A DNA stretch of 64,000 bases from Pseudacidovorax sp. RU35E (GTDB lineage Bacteria > Pseudomonadota > Gammaproteobacteria > Burkholderiales > Burkholderiaceae_C), in the NCBI RefSeq assembly GCF_900156165.1, contig NZ_FTMY01000002.1, positions 1 to 64,000 on the forward strand, given 5' to 3'. Each line of letters starts with the position of its first letter. The first letter of the stretch is position 1. Below the pieces are notes generated by a model. That model was not told the DNA's origin. It saw only the letters and a program-made list of their open reading frames with translations, and searched no databases. Shown here piece by piece: positions 1 through 8,192 of the stretch. The translations under genes were made by a program, and so were the position numbers.

Positions 1-75
1 CACAAGAAGTTCGTGCAGGCGGAAGTCGCCCGCTTCGGCCCCGTCATCAAGGAAGCCGGCGTCTACGCCGACTGA
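1..75 (+). CDS. Bug/TctC-family receptor, C-terminal fragment
   Basis: Only the last 24 codons and the TGA stop are inside the window; the gene begins to the left of it. The visible tail (FVQAEVARFGPVIKEAGVYAD) has the composition and length of the C-terminal helix of Bug/TctC periplasmic solute-binding proteins, where a final helix of the type AEvakwgpvIkeaGv is common. A KgtP-like dicarboxylate transporter gene lies convergently just beyond, separated by a hairpin terminator. With so little sequence the family call is an inference, and the ligand cannot be guessed. Confidence 0.55.
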   Translation, partial: HKKFVQAEVARFGPVIKEAGVYAD

Positions 76-99
76 TCGCCAACCGCCCGCACCAACGAC

Positions 100-127
100 A
101 AGGCCCGCCAGCGATGGCGGGCCTTTG
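100..127. terminator. Intrinsic terminator, probably bidirectional
   Basis: An 11-bp perfect stem (AAGGCCCGCCA / TGGCGGGCCTT) with a 4-nt loop is flanked by short A and T runs. It sits between two convergent genes, the receptor ending at 75 and the transporter ending at 154, so it can serve both. Confidence 0.8.
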
Positions 128-153
128 TCGTCATGGGAGGGCGCTTGCGTCCC

Positions 154-1494
154 TTAGTGGTCGTGGTGCAGGTAGCTCGCCTGCCGCGGCAGCCGCAGGC
201 TGACCAGGAAGGCGATGACCATCATCACGGTCACGTACCAGAAGAAGCTCGATTCGATGCCTGCCGACTTGGCCCACAGCGCGGCGTACTCGGCCGTTCC
301 GCCGAACAGGGCGTTGCCCACCGCATAGGCGAGCCCCACGCCCAGCGCGCGTACCTCGGGTGGGAACATCTCGGCCTTCACGATGCCGCTGATGGCGGTG
401 TAGAAGCTCACGATGGCCAGGGCCGCCACGATCAGCACGAAGGCCACGTAGGGGCTGCTCGTGTGCTGCAACGCCGTGAGGATGGGCACCGTGAACAGGG
501 TGCCCAGCGCGCCGAACAGCAGCATGTTGTTGCGCCGACCGATGCGGTCCGACAGCATGCCGAACAGCGGCTGCATGCACATGTACAGGAAGAGGGCGCC
601 TGTCATCACGTAGCTGGTCGTCTTGATGGGCAGGCCCACCGTGTTGACCAGGTATTTCTGCATGTAGGTGGTGAAGGTGTAGAAGATCAGCGAGCCGCCG
701 GCCGTGTAGCCCAGCACGGTGAAAAAGGCGGCCTTGTGGTGGCGGAACAGCCCGGCCAGCGTGCCGGCCTCCTGATTGGTGCGGGTCTGCGCGCCCTGGG
801 TCTCGGTCAGCGAGCGACGCAGCAGCATGGCCACCACCGCCGCGATGGCACCCACCACGAAGGGGATGCGCCAGGCCCAGGCGCGCAGTTCGGCCTCGGA
901 GAAGATCGTCTCCAGGATCACGATGGTGAGCACCGCCAGCAGCTGGCCGCCGATCAGCGTGACGTACTGGAAGGACGAGAAGAAGCCGCGCTGGCCGCGC
1001 AGCGCCACCTCGCTCATGTAGGTGGCGGTGGTGCCGTATTCGCCGCCCACCGACAGGCCCTGGAAGAGCCGCGCCGCCAGCAGCAGCGCCGGTGCCCAGG
1101 CGCCGATCTGCGCATAGGTGGGCAGGAAAGCGATGACCAGCGAGCCGGCACACATCATGGTGACCGAGATCAGCATCGAGGTCTTGCGTCCGCGCCGGTC
1201 GGCGATGCGGCCGAACAGCCAGCCGCCGATCGGCCGCATCAGGAAGCCGGCAGCGAACACGCCTGCCGTGTTGAGCAGCTGCACGGTCGGGTCCGACTTG
1301 GGGAAGAAGGCGCCCGCAAAGTACAGCGCCGAGAAGGCATAGACGTAGAAGTCGAACCATTCCACCAGGTTGCCCGATGACGCGCCGACGATGGCGAAGA
1401 CGCGGCGGCGCTTTTCCTCGGCGGTGTAGACGGGCAGGGGTGGGGTGGAAGAGTCGGGCGCAGCGCGGCCGGCCGGGTCGATGGAAGCGTTCAT
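154..1494 (-). CDS. kgtP: MFS alpha-ketoglutarate/dicarboxylate:H+ symporter (KgtP-like)
   Basis: This is a 446-aa inner-membrane transporter of the metabolite:H+ symporter (MHS) group of the major facilitator superfamily. It follows E. coli KgtP along its whole length as I remember that protein: the [17 protein letters not shown] start of helix 1, [20 protein letters not shown] with the helix 2-3 loop DRRGRK, the [10 protein letters not shown] motif, and [15 protein letters not shown] near the C-terminus. The ATG at 1494 was chosen because MNASIDP begins a short hydrophilic N-tail; in-frame codons further upstream add an unlike Arg-rich stretch. Substrate 2-oxoglutarate is inferred from similarity; other dicarboxylates are possible. 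It faces the ABC importer genes divergently. Confidence 0.85.
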   Translation of the reverse strand: MNASIDPAGRAAPDSSTPPLPVYTAEEKRRRVFAIVGASSGNLVEWFDFYVYAFSALYFAGAFFPKSDPTVQLLNTAGVFAAGFLMRPIGGWLFGRIADRRGRKTSMLISVTMMCAGSLVIAFLPTYAQIGAWAPALLLAARLFQGLSVGGEYGTTATYMSEVALRGQRGFFSSFQYVTLIGGQLLAVLTIVILETIFSEAELRAWAWRIPFVVGAIAAVVAMLLRRSLTETQGAQTRTNQEAGTLAGLFRHHKAAFFTVLGYTAGGSLIFYTFTTYMQKYLVNTVGLPIKTTSYVMTGALFLYMCMQPLFGMLSDRIGRRNNMLLFGALGTLFTVPILTALQHTSSPYVAFVLIVAALAIVSFYTAISGIVKAEMFPPEVRALGVGLAYAVGNALFGGTAEYAALWAKSAGIESSFFWYVTVMMVIAFLVSLRLPRQASYLHHDH

Positions 1495-1855
1495 GGCAGG
1501 CGGTCCAGGTGTTCTGGGGTGTTGTTGTGACCGTCTCTGAGCATGGCCCCGCCGCACGCACGGGGTTGTCAGCCACAGGCGCGGCGGGGCGCAGGCCCGG
1601 TGCGTAGGTCCGGGCCTTGTCCCTGCGGCGCACGCGTCATGTTCCAGTCAAGGTCGGCGCCTAGACTGCTCGCCGCGCCCGCCGCCCTTGCCAGCCGCGG
1701 CCGCCCGGCAGCCCTCGGCTGCCAACGCCGACCAGGCCTCGTGCGTTGTCGGCATGGAGGTGCACCGCACCTTCGCCTCCATCACTGCCTTGGCCCATCG
1801 CGTGGCCGCAGGCGCCGTCCGTCCAACCTGCCGCCTGCCCACGCACCGATCCGCC
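1495..1855. other. Intergenic region between divergent transporter genes
   Basis: These 361 bases separate kgtP (minus) from the ABC permease gene (plus) and must hold both promoters. I see no RNA gene, no long inverted repeat and no coding pattern. A few open frames cross it, but they have Arg/Ala/Pro-rich, low-complexity translations typical of non-coding high-GC DNA. Confidence 0.5.
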
Positions 1856-3580
1856 ATGCGCCGTCGCTTCCTGCCGCTCGAAGTCTCCAGCGCCGTGGGC
1901 AACCGCTGGGACTGGGCCCTGCTGCCGCTGATCCTGGCCGTGCTCTTCGGCCTGGCCTTCGCAGCCTCGCAGATGGCGCGCCCCTATGCCGTGGGCGAGC
2001 CGCTGCCGCTGAGCCTGGACCCGACCGTACTGCCCTATTACCTGCTGCGCACGACGCTGCGCATGTTCATCGCCCTGGGCGCCTCGCTGGTCTTCGCCTG
2101 CACCTTCGCCGTGCTGGCGGCCAAGTACCGGCTGGCCGAGCGTCTGCTGGTGCCGCTGCTGGACGTGCTGCAGTCCATCCCCATCCTGGGCTTCCTGTCG
2201 ATCACCGTCACCGGCTTCATCGCGCTGTTCCCGGGCAATCTGCTGGGCGTGGAGTTCGCGGCCATCTTCGCCATCTTCACCTCGCAGGCCTGGAACATGG
2301 CCTTCAGCCTCTACCAGTCGCTGCGCACCGTGCCGGCCGAACTGGGCGAGGCGGCGGCGGTGTTCCAGCTCTCGGGCTGGCAGCGCTTCTGGCGGCTGGA
2401 ACTGCCCTTCGCCATGCCGGGCCTGCTGTGGAACATGATGATGTCCATGTCCGGCGGCTGGTTCTTCGTGGTCGCCTCCGAGGCCATCTCGGTGTCGGGC
2501 CAGAACATCAAGCTGCCCGGCGTGGGCTCGTACATCGCCATGGCCATCGAGGCGCGCGACCTGGCGGCCATCGGCTGGGCCATCCTGTGCATGCTGATCG
2601 GCATCCTGCTGTACGACCAGCTCTTCTTCCGGCCGCTGGTGGCCTGGGCCGACAAGTTCCGCTTCGACGAAAGCGGCAGCGGCGAGGCCAGCCGCTCCTG
2701 GCTGCTCGACTGGCTGCGCCGCACCCGGCTGACCCGCGCCGCCGGTGAGTGGCTGGCGCACCGGGCGGTGCGCACGCTGGCCTGGTTTCCGCGGCGCTTC
2801 GACGGCACCTCGGTGCGCGCCCGGCCGCGGCCGGCCAATACCCTGGCCCAGCGCGCCGGCGACGCGCTGCTGTCGGGCGCGGTGCTGCTGGCCATCGTGT
2901 GGCTGCTGCGCTTCATCCACAGCGAGGTGGGCTGGGGCGAGGTGGGACATGTCTTCCTGCTCGGGTTCTACACGCTGGTGCGGGTGCTGGTGCTGATCGC
3001 CATCGCGGCGGTGGTGTGGGTGCCGGTGGGCGTGTGGATCGGCATGAACCCGCGCTGGTCCGACCGGCTGCAGGCGGTGGCCCAGTTCCTGGCGGCCTTC
3101 CCGGCCAACCTGATGTTCCCGGTGGCGGTGCTGCTCCTCGTGCGCTGGAAGCTCAACCCCGACATCTGGCTGTCGCCACTCATGGTGCTGGGCACGCAGT
3201 GGTATCTGCTCTTCAACGTGATCGCGGGCGCGTCGAGCGTGCCCACCGAACTGCGCCATGCCTCGCGCAATCTGGGCCTCACCGGCTGGCTGCGCTGGAA
3301 GCGCTACCTGCTGCCGGCCGTGTTCCCCAGTTTCGTGACCGGCGCCATCACCGCCAGTGGCGGCTCGTGGAATGCCAGCATCGTGGCCGAGTACGTGAGC
3401 TGGGGCGACACCACGCTGCAGGCCCATGGCCTGGGCAGCTACATCGCGCAGATGACGGCGGCGGGCGACTTTCCGCGCATCGCGCTGGGCATCGGCGTGA
3501 TGTGCGTGTTCGTCATGGGGCTCAACCATTTCGTTTGGCGGCGCTTGTACCAGCTCGCCGAGCAGCGCATGCACTTCTGA
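1856..3580 (+). CDS. ABC transporter permease with two fused permease domains (NitT/TauT-like)
   Basis: A 574-aa polytopic inner-membrane protein that carries two complete BPD_transp_1 permease halves in one chain. Each half has its own EAA-type coupling loop: ELGEAAAVFQLSGWQRFWRL about residues 165-185 and ELRHASRNLGLTGWLRWKRY about 464-485. Single-domain relatives in nitrate/sulfonate/taurine importers are about 250 residues, so this looks like a tandem duplication and fusion that could form the whole membrane channel. The ATG at 1856 (MRRRFLP) was preferred to one 168 bases upstream, because that extension is low-complexity. The ATPase partner follows after 15 bases. No substrate-binding protein gene is adjacent. 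Confidence 0.85.
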   Translation: MRRRFLPLEVSSAVGNRWDWALLPLILAVLFGLAFAASQMARPYAVGEPLPLSLDPTVLPYYLLRTTLRMFIALGASLVFACTFAVLAAKYRLAERLLVPLLDVLQSIPILGFLSITVTGFIALFPGNLLGVEFAAIFAIFTSQAWNMAFSLYQSLRTVPAELGEAAAVFQLSGWQRFWRLELPFAMPGLLWNMMMSMSGGWFFVVASEAISVSGQNIKLPGVGSYIAMAIEARDLAAIGWAILCMLIGILLYDQLFFRPLVAWADKFRFDESGSGEASRSWLLDWLRRTRLTRAAGEWLAHRAVRTLAWFPRRFDGTSVRARPRPANTLAQRAGDALLSGAVLLAIVWLLRFIHSEVGWGEVGHVFLLGFYTLVRVLVLIAIAAVVWVPVGVWIGMNPRWSDRLQAVAQFLAAFPANLMFPVAVLLLVRWKLNPDIWLSPLMVLGTQWYLLFNVIAGASSVPTELRHASRNLGLTGWLRWKRYLLPAVFPSFVTGAITASGGSWNASIVAEYVSWGDTTLQAHGLGSYIAQMTAAGDFPRIALGIGVMCVFVMGLNHFVWRRLYQLAEQRMHF

Positions 3581-3595
3581 ATCAAGGGACGGGCC

Positions 3596-4909
3596 ATGAC
3601 CGAGCGCGACACCATCATCGACCTCCACGCCGTCGGCAAGGGCTTCCGCGCGGCGGACGGCACGGCGCGGCCCGTGCTGCAGGACGTGGATCTGCGCCTG
3701 GCCGCGGGCGAGATCGTGGCGTTGCTGGGCCCCTCGGGCTCGGGCAAGTCCACGCTGCTGCGCATCCTGGCCGGCCTGGTGCCGGCCGACCGGGGCGAGG
3801 TGCGCTACCGCGGCCAGCCGCTGCACGGGCCGGCGCGCGGCATCGCGATGGTGTTCCAGTCCTTCGCGCTGTTTCCCTGGCTGACGGTGCAGCAGAACGT
3901 GGAACTGGGCCTGGAGGCGCGCGGCGTGCCGCAGGCCGAGCGGGCGCGGCGGGCGGCATCCGCCATCGAGCTGATCGGCCTGGGCGGCTTCGAGGGCGCG
4001 CTGCCTCGCGAACTGTCGGGCGGCATGCGCCAGCGCGTGGGCATCGCCCGCGCCCTGGTGGTCGAGCCCGACGTGCTGCTGATGGACGAGGCCTTCTCGG
4101 CCCTGGACGTGCTCACCGGCGAGCGCCTGCGCGACGACATCCTGGCGCTGTGGGAGGGCGGGCAGATGCCCACGCAGGCCATGCTGGTCGTCTCGCACAA
4201 CATCGAGGAAGCGGTGCTGATGGCCGACCGCGTGCTGGTCTTCGCGGCCGATCCCGGCCGGGTGCGCGCCGAGCTGCGCATTGCGCTGCCGCGCCCGCGC
4301 GACCGCGACTCGGTGGAGGTGCGCATGCTGATCGACCAGGTCTATGCGCTGATGACGGCCGGTGCCTCGGGCACGCCGCACGGCCCCAAGCATGCGGTGC
4401 TCGCCGAGCGCCTGCCCTCGGCCGACGTGGCCCGCATGGAAGGCCTGCTGGAGCTGCTGGTGGAAGACGACTTCCAGGGCCGCGCCGACCTGCCGCGCCT
4501 GGCCGACGAGGCCGAGCTGACCGACCACGACCTGCTGCCGCTCACCCAGGGCCTGTCGCTGCTGGGCCTGGCCCGGCTGGCCGAAGGCGACCTGCTGGTC
4601 ACGCCGCTGGGCCGTCACTACGCCGGCAGTGCACGTGCCGGGCGACAGCGCATCTTCGGTCAGCAGCTGCTGGAGCGGGTGCCGCTCGCGGCGCACATCC
4701 GCCACAGTCTGGAGCAGGATGCCCAGGGCCAGATCTCGGAAGAGCACTTCCTCGACCTGCTGCGCGAGAGCCTGGACGGCCCCGAGGCCCTGCGCGTGCT
4801 GCGTCAGGCCATCGAATGGGGCCGCTATGGCGAGGTGTTCGAGTACGACTTCCGCACCGGCATGATCCACCTGCCGGCGCCGGACCCGGTCGAGACCGCG
4901 GACGGCTGA
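3596..4909 (+). CDS. ABC transporter ATP-binding protein with AAA-associated C-terminal domain
   Basis: A 437-aa cytoplasmic ATPase that powers the fused permease encoded just upstream. Residues 1-250 form an ABC domain: Walker A GPSGSGKS (45-52), Q-loop Gln88, signature LSGGM (140-144), Walker B VLLMDEA (160-166) and switch His201. About residues 265-420 are an extra all-alpha region of the kind called AAA-associated C-terminal (AAA_assoc_C), known in a subset of nitrate/sulfonate-type importers and of unclear function, possibly regulatory. GGGACGGGCC upstream gives only a weak ribosome site, so coupling to the permease is likely. Substrate unknown. The downstream LysR gene is convergent and starts its stop codon 4 bases away. 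Confidence 0.87.
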   Translation: MTERDTIIDLHAVGKGFRAADGTARPVLQDVDLRLAAGEIVALLGPSGSGKSTLLRILAGLVPADRGEVRYRGQPLHGPARGIAMVFQSFALFPWLTVQQNVELGLEARGVPQAERARRAASAIELIGLGGFEGALPRELSGGMRQRVGIARALVVEPDVLLMDEAFSALDVLTGERLRDDILALWEGGQMPTQAMLVVSHNIEEAVLMADRVLVFAADPGRVRAELRIALPRPRDRDSVEVRMLIDQVYALMTAGASGTPHGPKHAVLAERLPSADVARMEGLLELLVEDDFQGRADLPRLADEAELTDHDLLPLTQGLSLLGLARLAEGDLLVTPLGRHYAGSARAGRQRIFGQQLLERVPLAAHIRHSLEQDAQGQISEEHFLDLLRESLDGPEALRVLRQAIEWGRYGEVFEYDFRTGMIHLPAPDPVETADG

Positions 4910-4912
4910 GGC

Positions 4913-5851
4913 TCAGTCCGTCGCGGGCGCCGCCCGCACCTCGGCCAGGCAGCGGTCGATGGCCTCGACCAGCCGCTGCGCCACCAGCTTGACCACGGGC
5001 CCGGGCGGGCGGGCTGCGTCCAGGGCGACGCTGATCGCCTGCGGCTCCGCGCCGTGGTCGCGCACCGGCACGAAGCGCAGCCGGCCGTCGCGCAGCTCGG
5101 CCGCCACGTCCAGCTCCGAGGTGAACACCACATGCTGGCCCCCCATCACCAACTGCTTGGCCAGCTGCAGCGAATTGGTCTCCACATGGCGGCGGCCTTC
5201 CTTGAAGAGCCAGCTGTACTGCGCCTCCAGGTAGCGCCGGATGGTGAGCGCCTTGCTCTGCAGCACGACGGGATGGGCCATGGCCTCCTGCAGGCTGACC
5301 GTGGCGCGCGCTGCCAGCGGGTGGCCGGGCGCCACCACGCAACCCAGCGGCAGCTCGCGCCGGTGCAGCACCAGCAGTTCGCGCCGCGGCGCCAGGTTGA
5401 AGATGGCGCCGACCTCGGCCTTGCCCGCCAGCAGCGCGGCCTCGGCCTCGTCGGGCGTGGCGAGCTCGATGGACAGCGTCACCAGCGGATGGCTGTGGGC
5501 GAGCCCTTCGACCAGCGGGGCGAGGAAGCTGGTCGCATGGCTGTCCATCGCCACCACCGACACCCGCCCCTGGTGCACGCCCTGGATGCGGCGGATCTCG
5601 CCCGCCACGCGACGCTCGTCCTCCCGCCACCGGCGGGCCAGCGTGACCAGCGCCTCGCCGGAGGAGCTCGGCCGCATGCCGCGTGGCAGCCGCTCGAACA
5701 GCGGCACGCCCAGCTCGTCCTCCAGCTGCAGGATCTGGCGGTTGATGGCCGAGGCCGCGACATGCAGCTCGCGGGCGGCCTTCTGGATGGAGCCCGAGCG
5801 CGCCACCTGGTCGAGGTAGCGCAGGGCGGCGGGGACGAGGGAATGGGGCAT
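4913..5851 (-). CDS. LysR-family transcriptional regulator
   Basis: A 312-aa LysR regulator. An N-terminal winged helix-turn-helix (about residues 1-60, with VARSGSIQKAARELHVAASAINRQILQLEDELG) is followed by an effector-binding domain. The start at 5851 (MPHSLVPAALRYL) places the HTH at the usual distance; more upstream in-frame codons would only add an atypical tail. It is divergent from uraD and a Bug receptor gene, and the 161-bp gap between them contains an 11-bp inverted repeat, so control of those genes is the simplest inference. The effector is unknown; a purine-breakdown intermediate is a guess from context. Confidence 0.87.
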   Translation of the reverse strand: MPHSLVPAALRYLDQVARSGSIQKAARELHVAASAINRQILQLEDELGVPLFERLPRGMRPSSSGEALVTLARRWREDERRVAGEIRRIQGVHQGRVSVVAMDSHATSFLAPLVEGLAHSHPLVTLSIELATPDEAEAALLAGKAEVGAIFNLAPRRELLVLHRRELPLGCVVAPGHPLAARATVSLQEAMAHPVVLQSKALTIRRYLEAQYSWLFKEGRRHVETNSLQLAKQLVMGGQHVVFTSELDVAAELRDGRLRFVPVRDHGAEPQAISVALDAARPPGPVVKLVAQRLVEAIDRCLAEVRAAPATD

Positions 5852-5886
5852 GGCAGCCGGGCCTTTGCGTACGACTTTTGCGCATG

Positions 5887-5921
5887 GATCATTGCCGAAG
5901 CTGCGATGGACGGCAATGGTC
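5887..5921. promoter_or_regulatory. Inverted repeat in the lysR-uraD divergent promoter, candidate operator
   Basis: GATCATTGCCG at 5887-5897 and CGGCAATGGTC at 5911-5921 are inverted copies matching at 10 of 11 positions, with a 13-base spacer. The element lies 36 bases upstream of the LysR start and 92 bases upstream of uraD, where an autoregulatory LysR site would be expected. Function is inferred from position and symmetry only. Confidence 0.45.
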
Positions 5922-6012
5922 GCCCTTCCTACGATGCCGGCCATGGCGTTGCGCTCCGAGTCGCACGCCAGCCGCTCCAGCCGCTCTGCCAGCCTCTCGC
6001 CGACCCTCGCCC

Positions 6013-6627
6013 ATGCCTGACCTCGCCACGCCTTCCAACGCTCCGGCCGCCGCGGCCGCGGCGCCCGCCCGCTGGCGTCTGGCGCAGCTGAACACCTGCA
6101 CCCCCGAGGACTTCTGCGAGGCGCTGGCCGAGGTCTGGGAGCACGCCCCCTGGGTCGCCCAGGCCGTGGTGGCGCAACGACCCTTCGCCAGCGTGGACGA
6201 CCTGCACCGGGCCATGGTCGCGCATGTCGCAGGGCTGGACGAGGCCCGCCGCGTGGCCTTTTTCGCCGGCCATCCCGAACTGGCCGGCCGCGCCGCCAGG
6301 GCCGGCACCATGACCGAGGCGTCCATCGACGAGCAGGGCAGCCTCGGCCTTGGCCGGCTCGATGGCGAGGACGCCGCTGCGTGGGACGCCCTCAACGCCG
6401 CCTACCGCGAGCGCTTCGGATTCCCCTTCATCCTCTGCATCCGCCGCCACACGCGCGACTCGGCGCTGGCCGCCTTCCGCGCGCGGCTCACCCGACCGCG
6501 CGCCGACGAACTGGCCGCCGCCCTGGCCGAGATCGGCGTCATCACCGCCCTGCGTCTGCGGGCGCGGGTGGAGGACGATGCCCCGCCCCCCGCTTCCCCA
6601 TCCCCCACCCCGGAGTGCCACCCATGA
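6013..6627 (+). CDS. uraD: OHCU decarboxylase (2-oxo-4-hydroxy-4-carboxy-5-ureidoimidazoline decarboxylase)
   Basis: A 204-aa enzyme of the last step of urate breakdown, which decarboxylates OHCU to S-allantoin. Family marks are the NTCTPEDFCEALAEVWEHAPW opening, the GHPELAGRAA segment whose His is catalytic in the family, and the FGFPFILCIRRHTRDS stretch in the middle of the domain. Length fits single-domain UraD (about 165-180 aa) plus short tails. The ATG at 6013 precedes a Pro/Ala-rich N-tail. Its stop overlaps the start of the Bug receptor gene (ATGA), so the two are translationally coupled. No urate oxidase or HIU hydrolase gene is nearby. Confidence 0.85.
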   Translation: MPDLATPSNAPAAAAAAPARWRLAQLNTCTPEDFCEALAEVWEHAPWVAQAVVAQRPFASVDDLHRAMVAHVAGLDEARRVAFFAGHPELAGRAARAGTMTEASIDEQGSLGLGRLDGEDAAAWDALNAAYRERFGFPFILCIRRHTRDSALAAFRARLTRPRADELAAALAEIGVITALRLRARVEDDAPPPASPSPTPECHP

Positions 6628-7607
6628 ACCGACTCTCCCGCCGCCTGCCTCTGATGGCCTGCGCCCTGGCCCTGATGGCCGCCGTGCTGCCCGCCCAGGC
6701 GCAGGGCAAGTACCCCGACCATCCGGTGAAGATGATGGTGGCGCTGCCCGCCGGTGGCGGCGTGGACATGATCGCGCGCCTGGTCGGCCAGAAGCTGGCC
6801 GACAGCCTGGGCCAGCCCTTCATCGTCGACAACAAGGCTGGCGCCTCGGGCCGCATCGGCCTGCCGTTGGTGGCCAAGGCCGCGCCCGACGGCTACACCC
6901 TGATGGCCTCGCCGGCCTCCTTCCTGACCACGAACAAGAGCATCTTCAAGACACTGCCCTACGACCCCGAGGCCGACTTCACGCCCATCACCAAGCTGGC
7001 CAACCAGTCCATGGTGCTGGTGGTGAAGGACGCGGCGCGCTTTCCGACGGCTGGCGCCGTACTGGCTGCGGCCCGTGCCAAGCCTGAGGGCGTGACCTAT
7101 GCCAGCTCGGGCGATGGCAGCCCGCAGCATCTGGCGGCGCTGATGTTCGAGACCCGCATGAAGGTGCGCATGACCCATGTGCCCTACAAGGGCGGCGCGC
7201 TGGCCATCACCGACCTGCTCGGCGGCAATGTGGACGTGCTCTTCGCGCCGCTGCCCGAGGCACTGCCGCACGTGCGCTCCGGCAAGCTCACCGCGCTGGC
7301 GATCATGGGCGATGCGCGCTCGGGCCTGATCCCGCAGGTGCCCACCATGCGCGAGAGCGGCATCGACAACATGACGATGGTCACCTGGATCGGCCTGCTC
7401 GCGCCCGCCGGGCTGCCCAAGCCGCTGCTGGCCCAGCTCAACCGCGACGTGCATGCCGTGCTCGCCCGCGAGGACGTGAAGACCCAGCTGCGCGAGGCGG
7501 GCATGGACGTGGCACCGACCACGCCCGAGCAGTTCCAGCGCACCATCGCGGAGGAGCTGGCCCTGCATGCGCAGCTGGTGAAAGCCTCGGGCCTGGTGCC
7601 CCAGTAA
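6624..7607 (+). CDS. Bug/TctC-family tripartite tricarboxylate receptor-like periplasmic protein
   Basis: A 327-aa exported solute receptor. A Sec signal peptide (about residues 1-26, ending PAQAQG) is followed by the Bug fold, with YPDHPVKMMVALPAGGGVDMIARLV, VDNKAGASGRIG, PDGYTLM, MTHVPYKGG and ITDLLGGNVDVLF all in family order. Such proteins are very numerous in Burkholderiales, most without a TctAB membrane partner nearby, as here. The gene overlaps the uraD stop by 4 bases, so a role in sensing or capturing a purine-derived or ureide compound is a reasonable inference, not shown. Ligand cannot be read from sequence. Confidence 0.88.
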   Translation: MNRLSRRLPLMACALALMAAVLPAQAQGKYPDHPVKMMVALPAGGGVDMIARLVGQKLADSLGQPFIVDNKAGASGRIGLPLVAKAAPDGYTLMASPASFLTTNKSIFKTLPYDPEADFTPITKLANQSMVLVVKDAARFPTAGAVLAAARAKPEGVTYASSGDGSPQHLAALMFETRMKVRMTHVPYKGGALAITDLLGGNVDVLFAPLPEALPHVRSGKLTALAIMGDARSGLIPQVPTMRESGIDNMTMVTWIGLLAPAGLPKPLLAQLNRDVHAVLAREDVKTQLREAGMDVAPTTPEQFQRTIAEELALHAQLVKASGLVPQ

Positions 7608-7659
7608 GACGGCCGCCGCCTTCGGCCGCGCCGGCGCCGCCGGCCACGCCCCGCAGGGC

Positions 7660-8171
7660 GTGAACGCGCCTCGGCGGCCGGCATCGGATCTTCAGGCGCG
7701 CAACTATTCGTCCTTCGTCGACTGCGTGCCGAAGCGGGACGTCTGCCTCGCCGATGCGAACGGCGAGATCGCCGGCTACTTGCGCTGCTGGCCCTTCGTG
7801 CAGGCGGACGGCTTGCATCTGTATGCGCAGTTCGGCGTCATGGCGCCGAACGGGCGCCGGCGGGGCATCGGCCGGGCGCTGCAGGTGGCCGACCAGGTCC
7901 GCACCTACGTCGATGCGACGTGGAATCGGGCCAATGGGGTGCAGCGCGGCTGGACGGAGTTCATCAGCGTGGGCGAATCCTGGCGCAGACGCGGCTTGGC
8001 CGGGCCCTGAACTTGCGCAGTCTGCGGGCCCAGCGCGATGCCGGCATGACCCAGTCCGGTCTGGGCGTGAACACGCACAACCTCGATGGCGCCCTTCGTG
8101 TGTACGAAAGCTGCGGCTTCGTTGCCGTGCAGCGGCATTGCGTCCATCGCAAGCCGCTGCTGCTCGATTGA
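7660..8171 (+). pseudogene. GNAT-family acetyltransferase, frameshifted and probably 5'-truncated
   Basis: Two overlapping reading frames together spell one acetyltransferase. Frame one (from a GTG at 7660) gives GEIAGYLRCWPF and a MAPNGRRRGIGRALQ acetyl-CoA-binding loop, then TEFISVGESWRRRGLAG and a stop at 8008. The other frame resumes exactly there with RALNLRSLRAQRDAGMTQSG, HNLDGALRVYESCGF and ends at 8171. Restoring one base near 8000 would join VGESWRRRGLA to RALNLRSLRA, a textbook GNAT motif. Two GNAT-like acetyl-CoA loops in only about 170 residues suggest a tandem GNAT gene that has also lost sequence internally or at the 5' end. A sequencing error in this GC-rich run is the alternative explanation for the frameshift. 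Confidence 0.7.
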
Positions 8172-8192
8172 AAGGCGGACGGCGTCCGGGCC

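Noticed and set aside
1661..4870. A very long open frame (over 1000 codons) on the minus strand opposite the ABC importer genes
   Set aside because: Its translation is His/Gln/Arg/Ala-rich with no domain. It is the antisense shadow of high-GC coding DNA; the plus-strand genes show clear ABC motifs.
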